A stretch of 64,000 nucleotides of DNA from Thermasporomyces sp036564245 (GCA_036564245.1 DATCKU010000027.1:112418-176417); one strand, 5' to 3'. Shown: positions 7,830 to 16,465, counted from the stretch's first letter. Translations and numbers: made by a program. Notes: a model not told the origin generated them from the sequence alone.

Positions 7830-8816
7830 TCAGCGGGCAGCGTCGAGCTTTGCCCGCTGCTGGGCTGTGAGCTTGAGGTCCACAGCGGCGAGGTTCTCGT
7901 TCAGCTGCGACAGAGAGGACGCACCGACCAACGGAATGACAGGAATCTCGTGCCCCATGAGCCAGGACAGGACGACCTGGTTGACGGTCGCACCCGTCTC
8001 GGCTGCGACCTCGCGTAGTGCCCGCAGTCGCCGCGCCGTGCCGGCATGGTCGTACTCCGGCCCGAGCGGCTTGTCTTGTCGTACGTAGGCGCCGTTGAGC
8101 AACGGCGAGTACGCCACGAGCGTGAGGTCGTCGTGCTCGCGAAGGTAGCTCAACAGGTCTCCGCTCACCACACCCTGGTTGCCGTCCTGTGACAGCTCGC
8201 CCGGAATGTCGGTACGCGGTCGCAGGTAGGAATAGCTGTACTGCAGCACCTCGTATCCAGGCAGGCCGGCAGCCGCAGCCAGCTGACGCGCACGCTCGAC
8301 GCGCCACGCCCAATGGTTGCTCACACCCAGCAGGCCGACGACGCCTTCGGCGACCAGCTCGGCAAACGCCTCGACCGTCTCCTGCAAAGGCGTCCTCGGA
8401 TCCTCGATGTGCGCATAGAGCAGATCGAGCTTCTCCACGCCGAGGCGTTCGCAACTGCGCTCCGCCGACTCTTTGACGACTTTCGCTGACAGCCCTTCGG
8501 CATTGTCGACGTAGCTCGTACCGGGCGCCAGTGGTCGAGCTCCCAGTTTGGTGGCAATGACCACCTCGTTGGTTATGCCGCGGCTGCGCAACCAACGGCC
8601 GAGCAAGGTCTCGCTCTCGCCACCTTGGGTACCGCTGTGCCAGAACGCGTAGTTGTTCGACGTGTCGATGAACGTACCGCCCGCCTCGACGTAGCGGTCG
8701 AGGATGGCGTACGACGTCGCCTCGTCGATCGCCGTTCCGAACATCATGGCTCCGAGGCTGAGTACGCTCACCTTTTGTCGTGTCGCCGGGTTTGTGCCAA
8801 TGGTGCGATACTCCAT
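7830..8816 (-). CDS. Aldo/keto reductase
   Basis: An NADPH-dependent carbonyl reductase of the AKR superfamily, 328 residues, cytoplasmic. It starts MEYRTIGTNP and shows the (beta/alpha)8 barrel pattern with the catalytic set: Asp and Tyr in FIDTSNNYAFW, Lys in VVIATKLGA, and His in LLYAHIEDPRTP. The C-terminal NADPH-binding part reads PLVGASSLSQLNENLAA. The start was placed at this ATG because CGGAG precedes it and a 69-residue upstream extension has no homologous character. It is divergent from the RibD-like gene with about 260 bases between. The substrate cannot be told from sequence. Confidence 0.88.
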   Translation of the reverse strand: MEYRTIGTNPATRQKVSVLSLGAMMFGTAIDEATSYAILDRYVEAGGTFIDTSNNYAFWHSGTQGGESETLLGRWLRSRGITNEVVIATKLGARPLAPGTSYVDNAEGLSAKVVKESAERSCERLGVEKLDLLYAHIEDPRTPLQETVEAFAELVAEGVVGLLGVSNHWAWRVERARQLAAAAGLPGYEVLQYSYSYLRPRTDIPGELSQDGNQGVVSGDLLSYLREHDDLTLVAYSPLLNGAYVRQDKPLGPEYDHAGTARRLRALREVAAETGATVNQVVLSWLMGHEIPVIPLVGASSLSQLNENLAAVDLKLTAQQRAKLDAAR

Positions 8817-9075
8817 GAAGGCTCCGAAGTTGACGATTGTCGAGGACGGGTACGCCAAGCGTAGATCCACGTCACAGCCGCGCTCCCGTACCAATTGGTG
8901 GGCTAAGTCCCGGACCAATCCCCCAGTCCACACGACACGTGCGACTTGCCTGCCTGCTTCTGACACGAGCGGACGCGTTCCGAGGCACCGTCCGAAGACA
9001 CCTACCGTGCACGGTCGAACCACGAGTCCGGTGCCCGCATGCGCGGGCCAATTCCACGTCTGGTGAGATCGTCCC

Positions 9076-9816
9076 GTGCGTGCACTGTTTCCTCAGCCAG
9101 GTGGTGACGGCTGCGATCTCGACGACGCCGACCTCGTGCGCATCTACGACTACCCCCGCGGCCGACCGTGGGTGCGGGCCAACTTCGTGTCGACCGTCGA
9201 CGGCGCGGCTCAAGGACCAGACCATCGCTCCGGGTCGATCTCCGGCACCGCCGACCGGCGCATGCTCGCGTTGCTCAGAGCATTGGCCGACGTCGTTCTG
9301 GTCGGCGCAGAAACTGCTCGGGTCGAGCGCTACGGTCCGGCCGACATCCGCCCGGAGTACGCCCAGATCCGCGCCGACCTGGGCCTTCCACCCACCCCAC
9401 CGATCGCCCTTGTCACCGCGTCTCTCGACGTACCCGAGCGCCTGCTGAGCGATTCCCGGACGCTGGTCATCACCTCCGAGATGTCGCCACCCGATCGCCG
9501 TGCCTACCTCGCCGACCGAGTCGACGTCGCCGTGGTCGGGGATCGTGAGGTGACGGCACACGGGGTGATCGACGCGCTCACGAGCCGTGGGTACGGTCGC
9601 ATCCACTGCGAAGGCGGCCCGCGCCTGTTCGGTCTCCTCGTCCACGCGGGGCTGATCGACGAGCTCTGTCTCACAGTGTCGCCACAGCTACTTGCAGGAC
9701 CGGGCCTTCGCATCCTGGCAGGACCGCAACTGCCAGAGCCGATGCCGCTTCGCCTCGCCACGGTGCTCGAATCTGACGACTTCCTCTTCCTGCGGTGGCT
9801 TGTGAGAAATTCCTAA
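9076..9816 (+). CDS. Pyrimidine reductase-family protein (RibD C-terminal domain)
   Basis: A 246-residue stand-alone RibD_C/dihydrofolate reductase-fold protein. Features are RANFVSTVDGAAQG near the start, the NADPH region ADVVLVGAETARVERYGP, and the HCEGGPRLFGLLVHAGLIDEL motif close to the C-terminus, all typical of the riboflavin-pathway reductase domain. The deaminase domain is missing, so it is either a separate reductase for riboflavin synthesis or one of the many actinobacterial paralogues acting on other pterin- or pyrimidine-like compounds. No rib genes are near, which weakens the riboflavin reading. The start is GTG. Confidence 0.82.
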   Translation: MRALFPQPGGDGCDLDDADLVRIYDYPRGRPWVRANFVSTVDGAAQGPDHRSGSISGTADRRMLALLRALADVVLVGAETARVERYGPADIRPEYAQIRADLGLPPTPPIALVTASLDVPERLLSDSRTLVITSEMSPPDRRAYLADRVDVAVVGDREVTAHGVIDALTSRGYGRIHCEGGPRLFGLLVHAGLIDELCLTVSPQLLAGPGLRILAGPQLPEPMPLRLATVLESDDFLFLRWLVRNS

Positions 9817-9938
9817 CCTGCGAACCCGCAGATCCGCGAGGTCTCCTGCACATCCGCATGTGGATGCCCAGCATGTCGCCCCTCTCGATCTCCCCCTGAC
9901 GCGTACTGTCGGCGTGGGAGGGGAACAAAAGGAGCGTC

Positions 9939-10529
9939 ATGGATATCCGAGAGCTCGACCGGCGGGTCGTGGACACCACCATCAGGCTCGTCGACGCGGT
10001 CACCGCCGACCAGCTCACTCGCCCAACTCCGTGCGCTGGCTGGACGCTTCGCCACCTGATCGAGCACATGATCGGCCAGCACAACGGGTTCGCACTCGCC
10101 GCGACGGGAGAACCATCCGACCTCGCAGCCTGGCGACCTCGGCCCGTCGGCGACGATCCATCACGTGCGTACGCCGAGGCTGCCCGGCTGGTGCTTGCAG
10201 CGTTCGCCGAGGAGGGTGTGCTGGAACGGGACTTCTGGCTACCCGAGATCCGAATCAGCGCCCCTTTTCCGGCACGGGCTGCCATCGGGTTCCACTTTCT
10301 CGACAACCTGGTCCACGGGTGGGACATCGCACGGTCCGTCGACAGCACGGTCGAGTACGACGATGACGTCCTGGCCGTCGGCGCTGCGCTGGCAGCGAAG
10401 GTGCCTGACACGCCCGCCACACGCGGCCCGCGCAGTCAGTTCCAGCCGAGCGTGCCGGTGCCGGAGAACGCGCCGCTCCTCGACCGGATCGTCGGCATGC
10501 TGGGCCGCCGGCCGGACTGGCAGCCCTGA
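9939..10529 (+). CDS. TIGR03086-type metal-binding protein (mycothiol/DinB-like fold)
   Basis: A 196-residue member of the DinB/mycothiol-dependent maleylpyruvate isomerase superfamily. The N-terminal helix carries PTPCAGWTLRHLIEHMIGQHNG, with the metal histidine in LIEHMIGQ, and a later helix has FHFLDNLVHGWDIA with a second and third histidine, the expected H...H...H metal site of this fold. In mycothiol-making actinobacteria these proteins are thought to transfer or detoxify with mycothiol; the substrate here is unknown. The ATG has a strong AAAGGAG site. ligC follows after 16 bases, probably co-transcribed. Confidence 0.85.
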   Translation: MDIRELDRRVVDTTIRLVDAVTADQLTRPTPCAGWTLRHLIEHMIGQHNGFALAATGEPSDLAAWRPRPVGDDPSRAYAEAARLVLAAFAEEGVLERDFWLPEIRISAPFPARAAIGFHFLDNLVHGWDIARSVDSTVEYDDDVLAVGAALAAKVPDTPATRGPRSQFQPSVPVPENAPLLDRIVGMLGRRPDWQP

Positions 10530-10545
10530 GCCGTACCGTGGAGGC

Positions 10546-11640
10546 ATGCAGCTCCCGGTCATGCCCCCGGTCGCTCCGATGCTGGCCAAGCCCGTGAAGC
10601 ACATCCCCCAAGGCTCGTACAGCTTCGAGCCGAAGTGGGACGGCTTCCGATCGATCGTCTTCCGCGACCACGACGAGGTGGAGATCGGCAGCCGCAACGA
10701 GCGGCCGATGACCCGCTACTTCCCCGAGCTCGTGGAGGCCGTCACGGCAAACCTTCCACCTCGGTGCGTGATCGACGGCGAGATCGTGATCGAAGACCAG
10801 GAAGGTGTCCGCCTCGACTTCGTGGCGCTCCAGCTGCGGATCCATCCGGCGGCGAGCCGAATCAAACTGCTCGCCGAGCAGACGCCGGCCCGGTTCGTGG
10901 CCTTCGACATCCTGGCTCTCGACGACGAGGACCTCACCGGTCGGCCGTTCTCCGAACGTCGTGCCCTGCTGGTCGACGCGCTGGCTGGCACCCGGCCGCC
11001 CATCCACGTCACGCCTGCCACGACCGACCGGAGGCTTGCCGAGCGGTGGTTCCACCAGTTCGAAGGTGCCGGTCTGGATGGGCTCATCGCCAAGCCGCTC
11101 GATGGCACGTACGAGCCTGACAGACGCGTGATGTTCAAAGTGAAGCACGAGCGCACCGCGGACTGCGTCGTCGCCGGCTACCGTCTGCACAAGAGCGGTC
11201 CCGACGCGATCGGCTCCCTGTTGCTCGGCCTCTACACCGACACCGGTGAGCTTGCCAACGTCGGCGTGATCGGTGCATTCCCACTGGCCACGCGACGCGA
11301 GCTCTTCACCGAGCTGCAGCCGCTGGTCACGACGTTCGACGACCACCCGTGGTCGTGGGCCAAGCAGCAGGCTGGGACCCGCACTCCGCGCAACGCCGAG
11401 CAGAGCCGATGGAGTGCCGGCAAAGATCTGTCGTTCGTCCCGCTCCGGCCCGAGCGTGTGGTCGAGGTGCGCTACGACCACATGGAAGGCCCGCGGTTCC
11501 GGCATACGGCGCAGTTCGTCCGGTGGCGTCCGGACCGCGACCCGCGCTCGTGCACGTATGCGCAGCTCGAGGAGCCTGTCCGGTTTGATCTCGCTGAGGT
11601 GTTGGGCACCGAATCCGGCGCCATTGGCCGCGGGGCGTGA
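10546..11640 (+). CDS. ligC: ATP-dependent DNA ligase, LigC type
   Basis: Seals DNA nicks with ATP. The 364-residue protein has the adenylation domain with the nucleophile lysine in SFEPKWDGFRSIV (K30), motif Ia-like GSRNERPMTRYF, motif III FVAFDILALD, motif IV GLDGLIAKPLD and motif V MFKVKHERTADCVVAG, followed by an OB domain ending near VEVRYDHMEGPRFRHTAQF. This size and order match actinobacterial LigC rather than LigB or LigD. In mycobacteria LigC acts in base excision repair with a PrimPol partner; such a polymerase gene lies convergent two genes downstream here. The chosen ATG (MQLPVMPPVAPMLA) has the family N-terminus; the longer upstream ORF overlaps the DinB-like gene. Confidence 0.92.
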   Translation: MQLPVMPPVAPMLAKPVKHIPQGSYSFEPKWDGFRSIVFRDHDEVEIGSRNERPMTRYFPELVEAVTANLPPRCVIDGEIVIEDQEGVRLDFVALQLRIHPAASRIKLLAEQTPARFVAFDILALDDEDLTGRPFSERRALLVDALAGTRPPIHVTPATTDRRLAERWFHQFEGAGLDGLIAKPLDGTYEPDRRVMFKVKHERTADCVVAGYRLHKSGPDAIGSLLLGLYTDTGELANVGVIGAFPLATRRELFTELQPLVTTFDDHPWSWAKQQAGTRTPRNAEQSRWSAGKDLSFVPLRPERVVEVRYDHMEGPRFRHTAQFVRWRPDRDPRSCTYAQLEEPVRFDLAEVLGTESGAIGRGA

Positions 11641-11757
11641 TGGGTCGTTTGTGACGGTTTGCGCCTACGGCACGTCACAATGTCACGAGATCGCCAACGT
11701 CCTTTGCAACCTGGCGCAGACCGCGCGACGATAATCGCGGAGGCGAGGAGGTGCCCC

Positions 11758-12294
11758 ATGTATCAGGTCGTACTCCTCATCGAAAAGCCGCTGTCCCACT
11801 ACGACGCCCACCAAATCGCCGAACTCTACGCCGTCTCGGCGGAGCCGACACACGTCCACGTCATCCTTCCGGTCGAGGACGCTTCGGCTCGTGTCGAGTC
11901 AGCACTCGGCTCCATCGCAGCGAGTGAGGTGCTCGCCACCTCGGCGCTGAACTTCCCGGATGTCGACCTCGCGAAGATCCAACGGGAGATCGTCGAACGA
12001 AGCCAAGCTGCGCTCGACCAGAGCATCGAGGCCCTCGAGCAGTGCGGCTGCTCGGCCGACGGCGAGCTGACCACGGCGGATCCGGTCGATGCGCTCGCCT
12101 CCGCTGTCAAGGAACGTCAGGCTTCCGAGGTCGTCGTCCTCACCCGACCACACATCGTCGCCGAGTTCTTCCACCTGGACTGGACGTCGAAGGCTCGGCG
12201 GAGGCTCGGTGTGCCGTGTCTGCACCTCATCGAGCACAGCGATCCCGTGCCCGCCGACGCCGCAGGGACAACCGACAACAACGGCAGCGCCTGA
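11758..12294 (+). CDS. Universal stress protein-like nucleotide-binding protein
   Basis: 178 residues, soluble. The alternating beta-alpha pattern (YQVVLLIEKPLSHY, THVHVILPVED, ASEVVVLTRPHIVAEFF, GVPCLHLIEH) is that of a UspA-like HUP domain, though the ATP-binding GxxGxxxxGS loop is not obvious, so it may not bind ATP. The central part is rich in helix-forming Ala/Glu. An AGGAGG site stands directly before the ATG. It lies between ligC and the convergent LigD-type polymerase gene, so a link to repair or stress is possible but only from position. Confidence 0.6.
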   Translation: MYQVVLLIEKPLSHYDAHQIAELYAVSAEPTHVHVILPVEDASARVESALGSIAASEVLATSALNFPDVDLAKIQREIVERSQAALDQSIEALEQCGCSADGELTTADPVDALASAVKERQASEVVVLTRPHIVAEFFHLDWTSKARRRLGVPCLHLIEHSDPVPADAAGTTDNNGSA

Positions 12295-12315
12295 GCCACT
12301 CCTTCATGAGCTCGC

Positions 12316-13365
12316 TCACGCCTTGTTCCGGGCCCGGCTCGGCTGGACCCGCATGGGCTCGCCCGGCATCTTCGGGTAATCCGGAGGGTACGGAAGATCA
12401 CCCAGGCCATGGTCGCGTTGGTCTCGCTCTGCCCACTCGAGCAGGATGTCGATGGGGTACGCATGCTCGCGCAGCCCGGCATGGGGATCGCCGATCTCCG
12501 CGAAGCGCCGCGGCATCGTCGCGATATCGAAATCTTCCGGTTCGACGCTTTCGAGCTCGTCCCATCGCAACGGCGCAGATACCGGCGCCCGCGGCTTGGG
12601 GCGGACGGAGTAGGCCGAGGCGATCGTGCGGTCACGTGCCGCCTGGTTGTAGTCGAGAAAGACCCGCTGTCCCCGTTCTTCCTTCCACCACGAGATGGTC
12701 AGTTGGTCAGGGAGCCGACGTTCCAACTCCCGTCCGAACGCGATGACCGCCCTGCGTACGTCGACGAAGCTCCACCGTGGCTGGATCGGCACGTAGATAT
12801 GCAGACCCCGTCCACCTGAGGTCTTGGGCCAGCCCTCCATGCCGATCTCATGCAGCAAGGCGCGAACATGCCCCGCAATGCGTACCGCGTCGGCGAAGTC
12901 GGTGCCCGGTTGAGGGTCGAGGTCGAGTCGGATCTGGTCGGGGCGGTCGACGTCATGTCGCGTCACCGGCCACGGATGGAACGTCAACGTGCCCAAGTTG
13001 GCAGCCCACACGATCACAGCCGGCTCGGTTGGGCACACCTCGTCGGCGAAACGCCCGCTGGGGAACGTGATCCGGGCGGTCTCGACCCAATCCGGCGCGT
13101 TCTTGGGTGCTCGCTTCTGGTAGAACGCATCACCCCGGTGATCGGCTCGGGTCGAGAGTCGAGCGCCCTCGAACACGCCTGACGGCCAGCGTTCCAGCGT
13201 CGTCGGGCGTTCGTACAAGGCGTTGAGGATGCCGTCACCCACTGACATGAAGTAGGTGATGACATCCCTCTTGGTGAATCCGCGCTCCGGAAAGTAGACC
13301 TTGTCGGGGTTGGAGATCCGCACCTCGCGCCCGCCGACCTCGACATGCTCGTACGCCGTCGCCAT
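12316..13365 (-). CDS. LigD-type polymerase/primase (NHEJ archaeo-eukaryotic primase domain)
   Basis: A stand-alone 349-residue AEP polymerase domain like the polymerase part of LigD. The catalytic metal motif is IRLDLDPQPGTDF (DLD), followed by TSGGRGLHIYVPI with the conserved SGxxGLH-type histidine, and QRVFLDYNQ with the third acidic residue. The nucleotide-binding TIASAYSVRP region follows. Such free domains fill small gaps in end joining or base excision repair, partnering Ku with LigD or LigC. No ku or full ligD is in the window, while ligC is 0.7 kb away, which favours a LigC-linked repair role (inference). The ATG MATAYEHVEVGGREV is the family start; a 109-codon upstream extension is not convincing. 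Confidence 0.9.
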   Translation of the reverse strand: MATAYEHVEVGGREVRISNPDKVYFPERGFTKRDVITYFMSVGDGILNALYERPTTLERWPSGVFEGARLSTRADHRGDAFYQKRAPKNAPDWVETARITFPSGRFADEVCPTEPAVIVWAANLGTLTFHPWPVTRHDVDRPDQIRLDLDPQPGTDFADAVRIAGHVRALLHEIGMEGWPKTSGGRGLHIYVPIQPRWSFVDVRRAVIAFGRELERRLPDQLTISWWKEERGQRVFLDYNQAARDRTIASAYSVRPKPRAPVSAPLRWDELESVEPEDFDIATMPRRFAEIGDPHAGLREHAYPIDILLEWAERDQRDHGLGDLPYPPDYPKMPGEPMRVQPSRARNKA

Positions 13366-13585
13366 GCCTGCACGGTAGCGCCCGGCTCCCTCTCGAGCTG
13401 CCACAGGCCGTGTCGGGTCGCCTGGCGGCCCATAGCCGACATAGTGTGGCAACTGAGCCGCCGCCCGAGGCGAGGCCACCGCTGCAACGACGTCGCCGGC
13501 GCGCCACCGTGGCGCGCATGGCGTAGCGAGCGTCCGCGGTACCGCTGGTGCTGCGAGAGGCCGCCGTCCAATCCAAGGGAGACCG

Positions 13586-14143
13586 GTGACTGAAGAAGAC
13601 AAGCCCACCAACGGTCCTGACCAAGAAGAGGCACCAGATGCTGGGCCGCACAGACAACCTCCACCGGACCGCCCTGCGCCGCACGCCCTCACGGCACCGG
13701 ATGGGCCCGCACCGCCTGGGTACCGGAACCATCCACCCGGGAGTCCACCTGGATCGCAGCCGCCGATGCCATTCCCGGCACCACAAGGATCACCCGGGTC
13801 CGGGCCTTTCGGGCCAACGTCGCACCCCCCGAACGTCGTGCCTCCACACGGTCACGGCCCGCCCCTGCCTCCCCCTGACCAGGGGTTGAGGCCTCCACCC
13901 CCGCCCGCACCCAGGCAGGGCCCCGTGCCGTGGGGCCAGCCCCAACCGCCAAGGAAGTCGAAGAAGGTTCCTGCCTGGCTGATCGTTGTCCTCCTGGTGG
14001 TCGGGCTCATCGTCGTTGCCGGCGTGATCTATCTCGCCGTCCAATTCCTCTCCTCCGGCGGAGAAGGTCCGCGCTATCCGCCGCCGCAGGGAACGTCGAT
14101 CGTCGAGTATCGCGAGGTGACCGCTGCTTCCTCGCAGCGGTGA
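13586..14143 (+). CDS. Proline-rich single-pass membrane protein
   Basis: 185 residues: about 125 residues of proline/glycine-rich, low-complexity cytoplasmic-type sequence (for example PPLPPPDQGLRPPPPPAPRQ), a basic stretch KSKK, one transmembrane helix AWLIVVLLVVGLIVVAGVIY near residues 130-150, and a short tail. Start GTG follows AAGGGAG. No catalytic motif is visible. Proteins with this layout occur beside type VII secretion genes and cell-envelope genes in actinobacteria. It is convergent with the type VII-like pair to its right, separated by a hairpin. A role in secretion is possible but unproven; it is otherwise a hypothetical protein. Confidence 0.75.
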   Translation: MTEEDKPTNGPDQEEAPDAGPHRQPPPDRPAPHALTAPDGPAPPGYRNHPPGSPPGSQPPMPFPAPQGSPGSGPFGPTSHPPNVVPPHGHGPPLPPPDQGLRPPPPPAPRQGPVPWGQPQPPRKSKKVPAWLIVVLLVVGLIVVAGVIYLAVQFLSSGGEGPRYPPPQGTSIVEYREVTAASSQR

Positions 14144-14193
14144 CTACCGCAGGCTCGACGACGATGGCCCAGCCCTCAGCGGTGCCGAAATGA

Positions 14194-14225
14194 AAGTGGG
14201 CGAAGGAAACGCCCTTCGCCCACTT
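14194..14225. terminator. Terminator hairpin between convergent genes
   Basis: A perfect 13-bp stem (14194-14206 with 14213-14225) with a six-base loop. It sits 50 bases after the proline-rich gene and 35 bases beyond the stop of the convergent glycine-rich gene, so it can serve both strands. Confidence 0.8.
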
Positions 14226-14260
14226 CCCACAGTCTCGACAGGACCGTTTGAGACCTGAGA

Positions 14261-15829
14261 TCACCCTCCGATGACCGGCGGGGGAGCGTCACCGTCTGCG
14301 CCCCACACGTCCTCGTCTTCTTCCAGCCAGGTGTTGCGTTGCTGCTCCTTGCCTTCCCCAGCACCGTGGGCACCGGCGCCCGCCATGGGCATCATGCCGC
14401 CGAAACCGCCGCGGAAGCCCGTGCCGGCGGCACCGGCACCAGCCGGCACCATGCCGACACCGAGCGGTCCGCCCATACCGGTGCCAGCGCCGGCGGCTGG
14501 GCCACCGCCGTGGATGGGAACTCCGCCAGGCAGGCCGGCACCGGCGGCACCGAGGCCTCCACCACCTAGGCCACCAGAGCCAATACCGCCTGGGAGACCG
14601 CCACCGAACCCACCAGCACGCGCTGCCTGGGTTCCGGTGTCGATGTCGCCGATCCCACCGCTGCCGCCGCCACTGCTCCCGCCGCCGCGGGTCGGGTCGT
14701 ACGGGAACGGGTCCTGGCTGTCGGGTATACCGTCGCCATCGCTGTCCGGGAGGTCAGGCAGGTCACTACCGCCCCCGCCTCCTCCGCCGCCGGGGATGTC
14801 GGGAAGGTCGCTGCCGCCACCTCCGCCACCGGGGATGTCAGGCAGACCGCTGCCACCACCGGCACCGCCGCCGATGTCAGGCAGACCGCCACCGCCACCA
14901 GCACCACCGGTGGAGAACGGCCCCCCACCGCCGGCGCCGCCGCCTCCTCCGCCACCGGCACCGCCGGTCGAGGTGATCTGCGGTGCTTGTGCAGGCTGCG
15001 GGAACTTGCCGCCGATCTCGCCGTACTTCTGGACGAGGTCACTCGCGGTCCGCTTGGACCGCTCCTCCTGCTCCTGGTTGAGCTTCAGGTACCAGTAGAG
15101 CCTGTTGTGATCGTCCTGCCCAGCAGGCAGGTGAGCGGTAACCAGCCCGTCTCGGCTTTCCACCGTTTGGACCCCGGCATCGGCGTAGATGCGCTCCATC
15201 TGGTCTCGACCGGGGTCGTTCGGGACGCCTTCTCGTGGGATGTCGACGACCTCACCGTCTTCTCCACCACGACGGATCTCGTAGTGGACGGTGCTGTTCA
15301 TCGGGATCCCACGGGTCCACCACTTCATCCAGTGGGACTCTTTCCACCAGGGCGGCGGTGGCAGCTTCTCGTCGACGTTGTTCTCGATGCCCTCGACGTG
15401 ACCAGCAAGGCTCTCGAACAGCTGCCGGAATCCTTGGGACTCCGACCCGTCGTCGGTCACCTGGAAGGCAGGACGGTCACCACCCTCCTGTGGCGGCGGT
15501 GGCGGCTTCGGGTTCGTCTTGTCACACCGATGGGCGACCTCCTTGGCGAACCAGATCACCTGCTCCAGCTTGTTCCGGAACGCATCGGCGGCCTCGCCAT
15601 GCCAGCCACCGCTCCGACCGCCGGAGAAGAGCTCGTCACGAGCCCGCTCGAGCTGCTCGGCGATCGCCGCGGCGTTCGTGCCCGATTGCTGCCACAGCCT
15701 CGCCGTTTCCTTGAGGTAGCCAGACGACGGCGGCTCCGGCCAGCTCCCCTGCGGGTCGTAGGGGTCCTCCATTCCGCGCAGGCGGTAAATGATCTCACGA
15801 TGACCAGCTTGGGCGATAGATCCAGACAT
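14261..15829 (-). CDS. Type VII secretion-like protein with WxG helical domain and long glycine-rich tail
   Basis: 522 residues. The first ~110 residues are helical with the WxG turn in GGWHGEAADAFRNKLEQ (near residue 75), as in WXG100/PPE-like export substrates. A middle domain (about 140-270) has no motif I recognise. From about residue 285 the chain is Gly/Pro/Ala-rich with repeated SDLPDIPGGGGGG-like units and one thrombospondin-type calcium loop DSDGDGIPDSQDPFPYDP. The C-terminus WLEEDEDVWGADGDAPPPVI is a conserved ending in such actinobacterial proteins. It lies 13 bases after its partner gene, in one unit. Secretion is inferred; no EccC-type ATPase is in the window. Confidence 0.7.
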   Translation of the reverse strand: MSGSIAQAGHREIIYRLRGMEDPYDPQGSWPEPPSSGYLKETARLWQQSGTNAAAIAEQLERARDELFSGGRSGGWHGEAADAFRNKLEQVIWFAKEVAHRCDKTNPKPPPPPQEGGDRPAFQVTDDGSESQGFRQLFESLAGHVEGIENNVDEKLPPPPWWKESHWMKWWTRGIPMNSTVHYEIRRGGEDGEVVDIPREGVPNDPGRDQMERIYADAGVQTVESRDGLVTAHLPAGQDDHNRLYWYLKLNQEQEERSKRTASDLVQKYGEIGGKFPQPAQAPQITSTGGAGGGGGGGAGGGGPFSTGGAGGGGGLPDIGGGAGGGSGLPDIPGGGGGGSDLPDIPGGGGGGGGSDLPDLPDSDGDGIPDSQDPFPYDPTRGGGSSGGGSGGIGDIDTGTQAARAGGFGGGLPGGIGSGGLGGGGLGAAGAGLPGGVPIHGGGPAAGAGTGMGGPLGVGMVPAGAGAAGTGFRGGFGGMMPMAGAGAHGAGEGKEQQRNTWLEEDEDVWGADGDAPPPVIGG

Positions 15830-15842
15830 CGTTCAACTCCCG

Positions 15843-16313
15843 TCAAGCTTGCTGCGAAGGACCTTGGGGACGCGTCTGGCCGGGGTTCGGCTGAGTCGCC
15901 ATCTCCTCGCCGAGGATCCGGTCGATCTGAGCCATGCTGGCTTGGTTCAGCGCTTCGGTCGAGCGGTACTGCTCGGCGATCTTCGCGCTCGCGTCACCCA
16001 ACCCCTGCAGCAGGTTGTGCAGGTCGTTGAAGTTCTGCGCCATGCCCTGGCGCGCCTGCTGATACTGCTGACGAAGGGTGTCGGCCTCTTCGAACTGCCC
16101 GAGCTTCGGAAAGCCCCACTGATCGTTGTCGACTCGGAGGACTTTTTGCTGTGCGCTGTCTTGCGCGGCCCAGTCTTCGGCGAGCATTCTCACGCGGCGG
16201 GCGAAGTCGTCGAGGTCCCCCGGATCGACTCTCGTCTCCCTGCCGGTTCGGATTCCGTCGGGCTGGCTCGGATCGTGCGCAGTCCCGCCGGAGCCGTCTT
16301 CGCGATACGTCAC
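15843..16313 (-). CDS. Small helical type VII secretion partner protein with YxxxE motif
   Basis: 156 residues, mostly helical. It has DPGDLDDFARRVRMLAEDW, then a coiled region rich in Gln, then ASAKIAEQYRSTEALNQ. The YRSTE sequence fits the YxxxD/E export signal of type VII systems and the helix-turn-helix layout resembles EspC/ESX-type subunits. The tail is Gln/Pro-rich. The GTG start follows GGGAGAGG. The gene is the first of a two-gene unit with the glycine-rich protein and probably forms a heterodimer with its WxG domain, as known for PE/PPE and Esx pairs; that pairing is inference. Confidence 0.68.
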   Translation of the reverse strand: MTYREDGSGGTAHDPSQPDGIRTGRETRVDPGDLDDFARRVRMLAEDWAAQDSAQQKVLRVDNDQWGFPKLGQFEEADTLRQQYQQARQGMAQNFNDLHNLLQGLGDASAKIAEQYRSTEALNQASMAQIDRILGEEMATQPNPGQTRPQGPSQQA

Positions 16314-16453
16314 TTCAAACCTCTCCCCGCACTCTGTGGGTGGCCCCAGAAGCTTGGTGGCCGCCAGCTACGACTAAGTCCGGTACGAGCCGTGGTGTCG
16401 TCTGACCACACTCGTGGCCACACCACTGCGTCTCCCGACATTTCGGGCGACAA

Positions 16454-16465
16454 CGTAACGTTACG
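16454..16465. promoter_or_regulatory. Perfect palindrome CGTAACGTTACG in a divergent intergenic region
   Basis: The 349 bases between the type VII-like pair (minus) and msrB (plus) hold no supportable gene. A perfect 12-base palindrome lies 141 bases from the minus-strand start. TetR-, ArsR- and AraC-type regulators often use such sites; which one acts here, if any, is unknown. Nothing else distinct was seen in the stretch. Confidence 0.35.

Noticed and set aside
14271..15098. Proline-rich 275-codon plus-strand frame
   Set aside because: It is the antisense image of the Gly-rich tail on the minus strand; Gly codons read backwards become Pro. The minus frame has the WxG domain and operon context.
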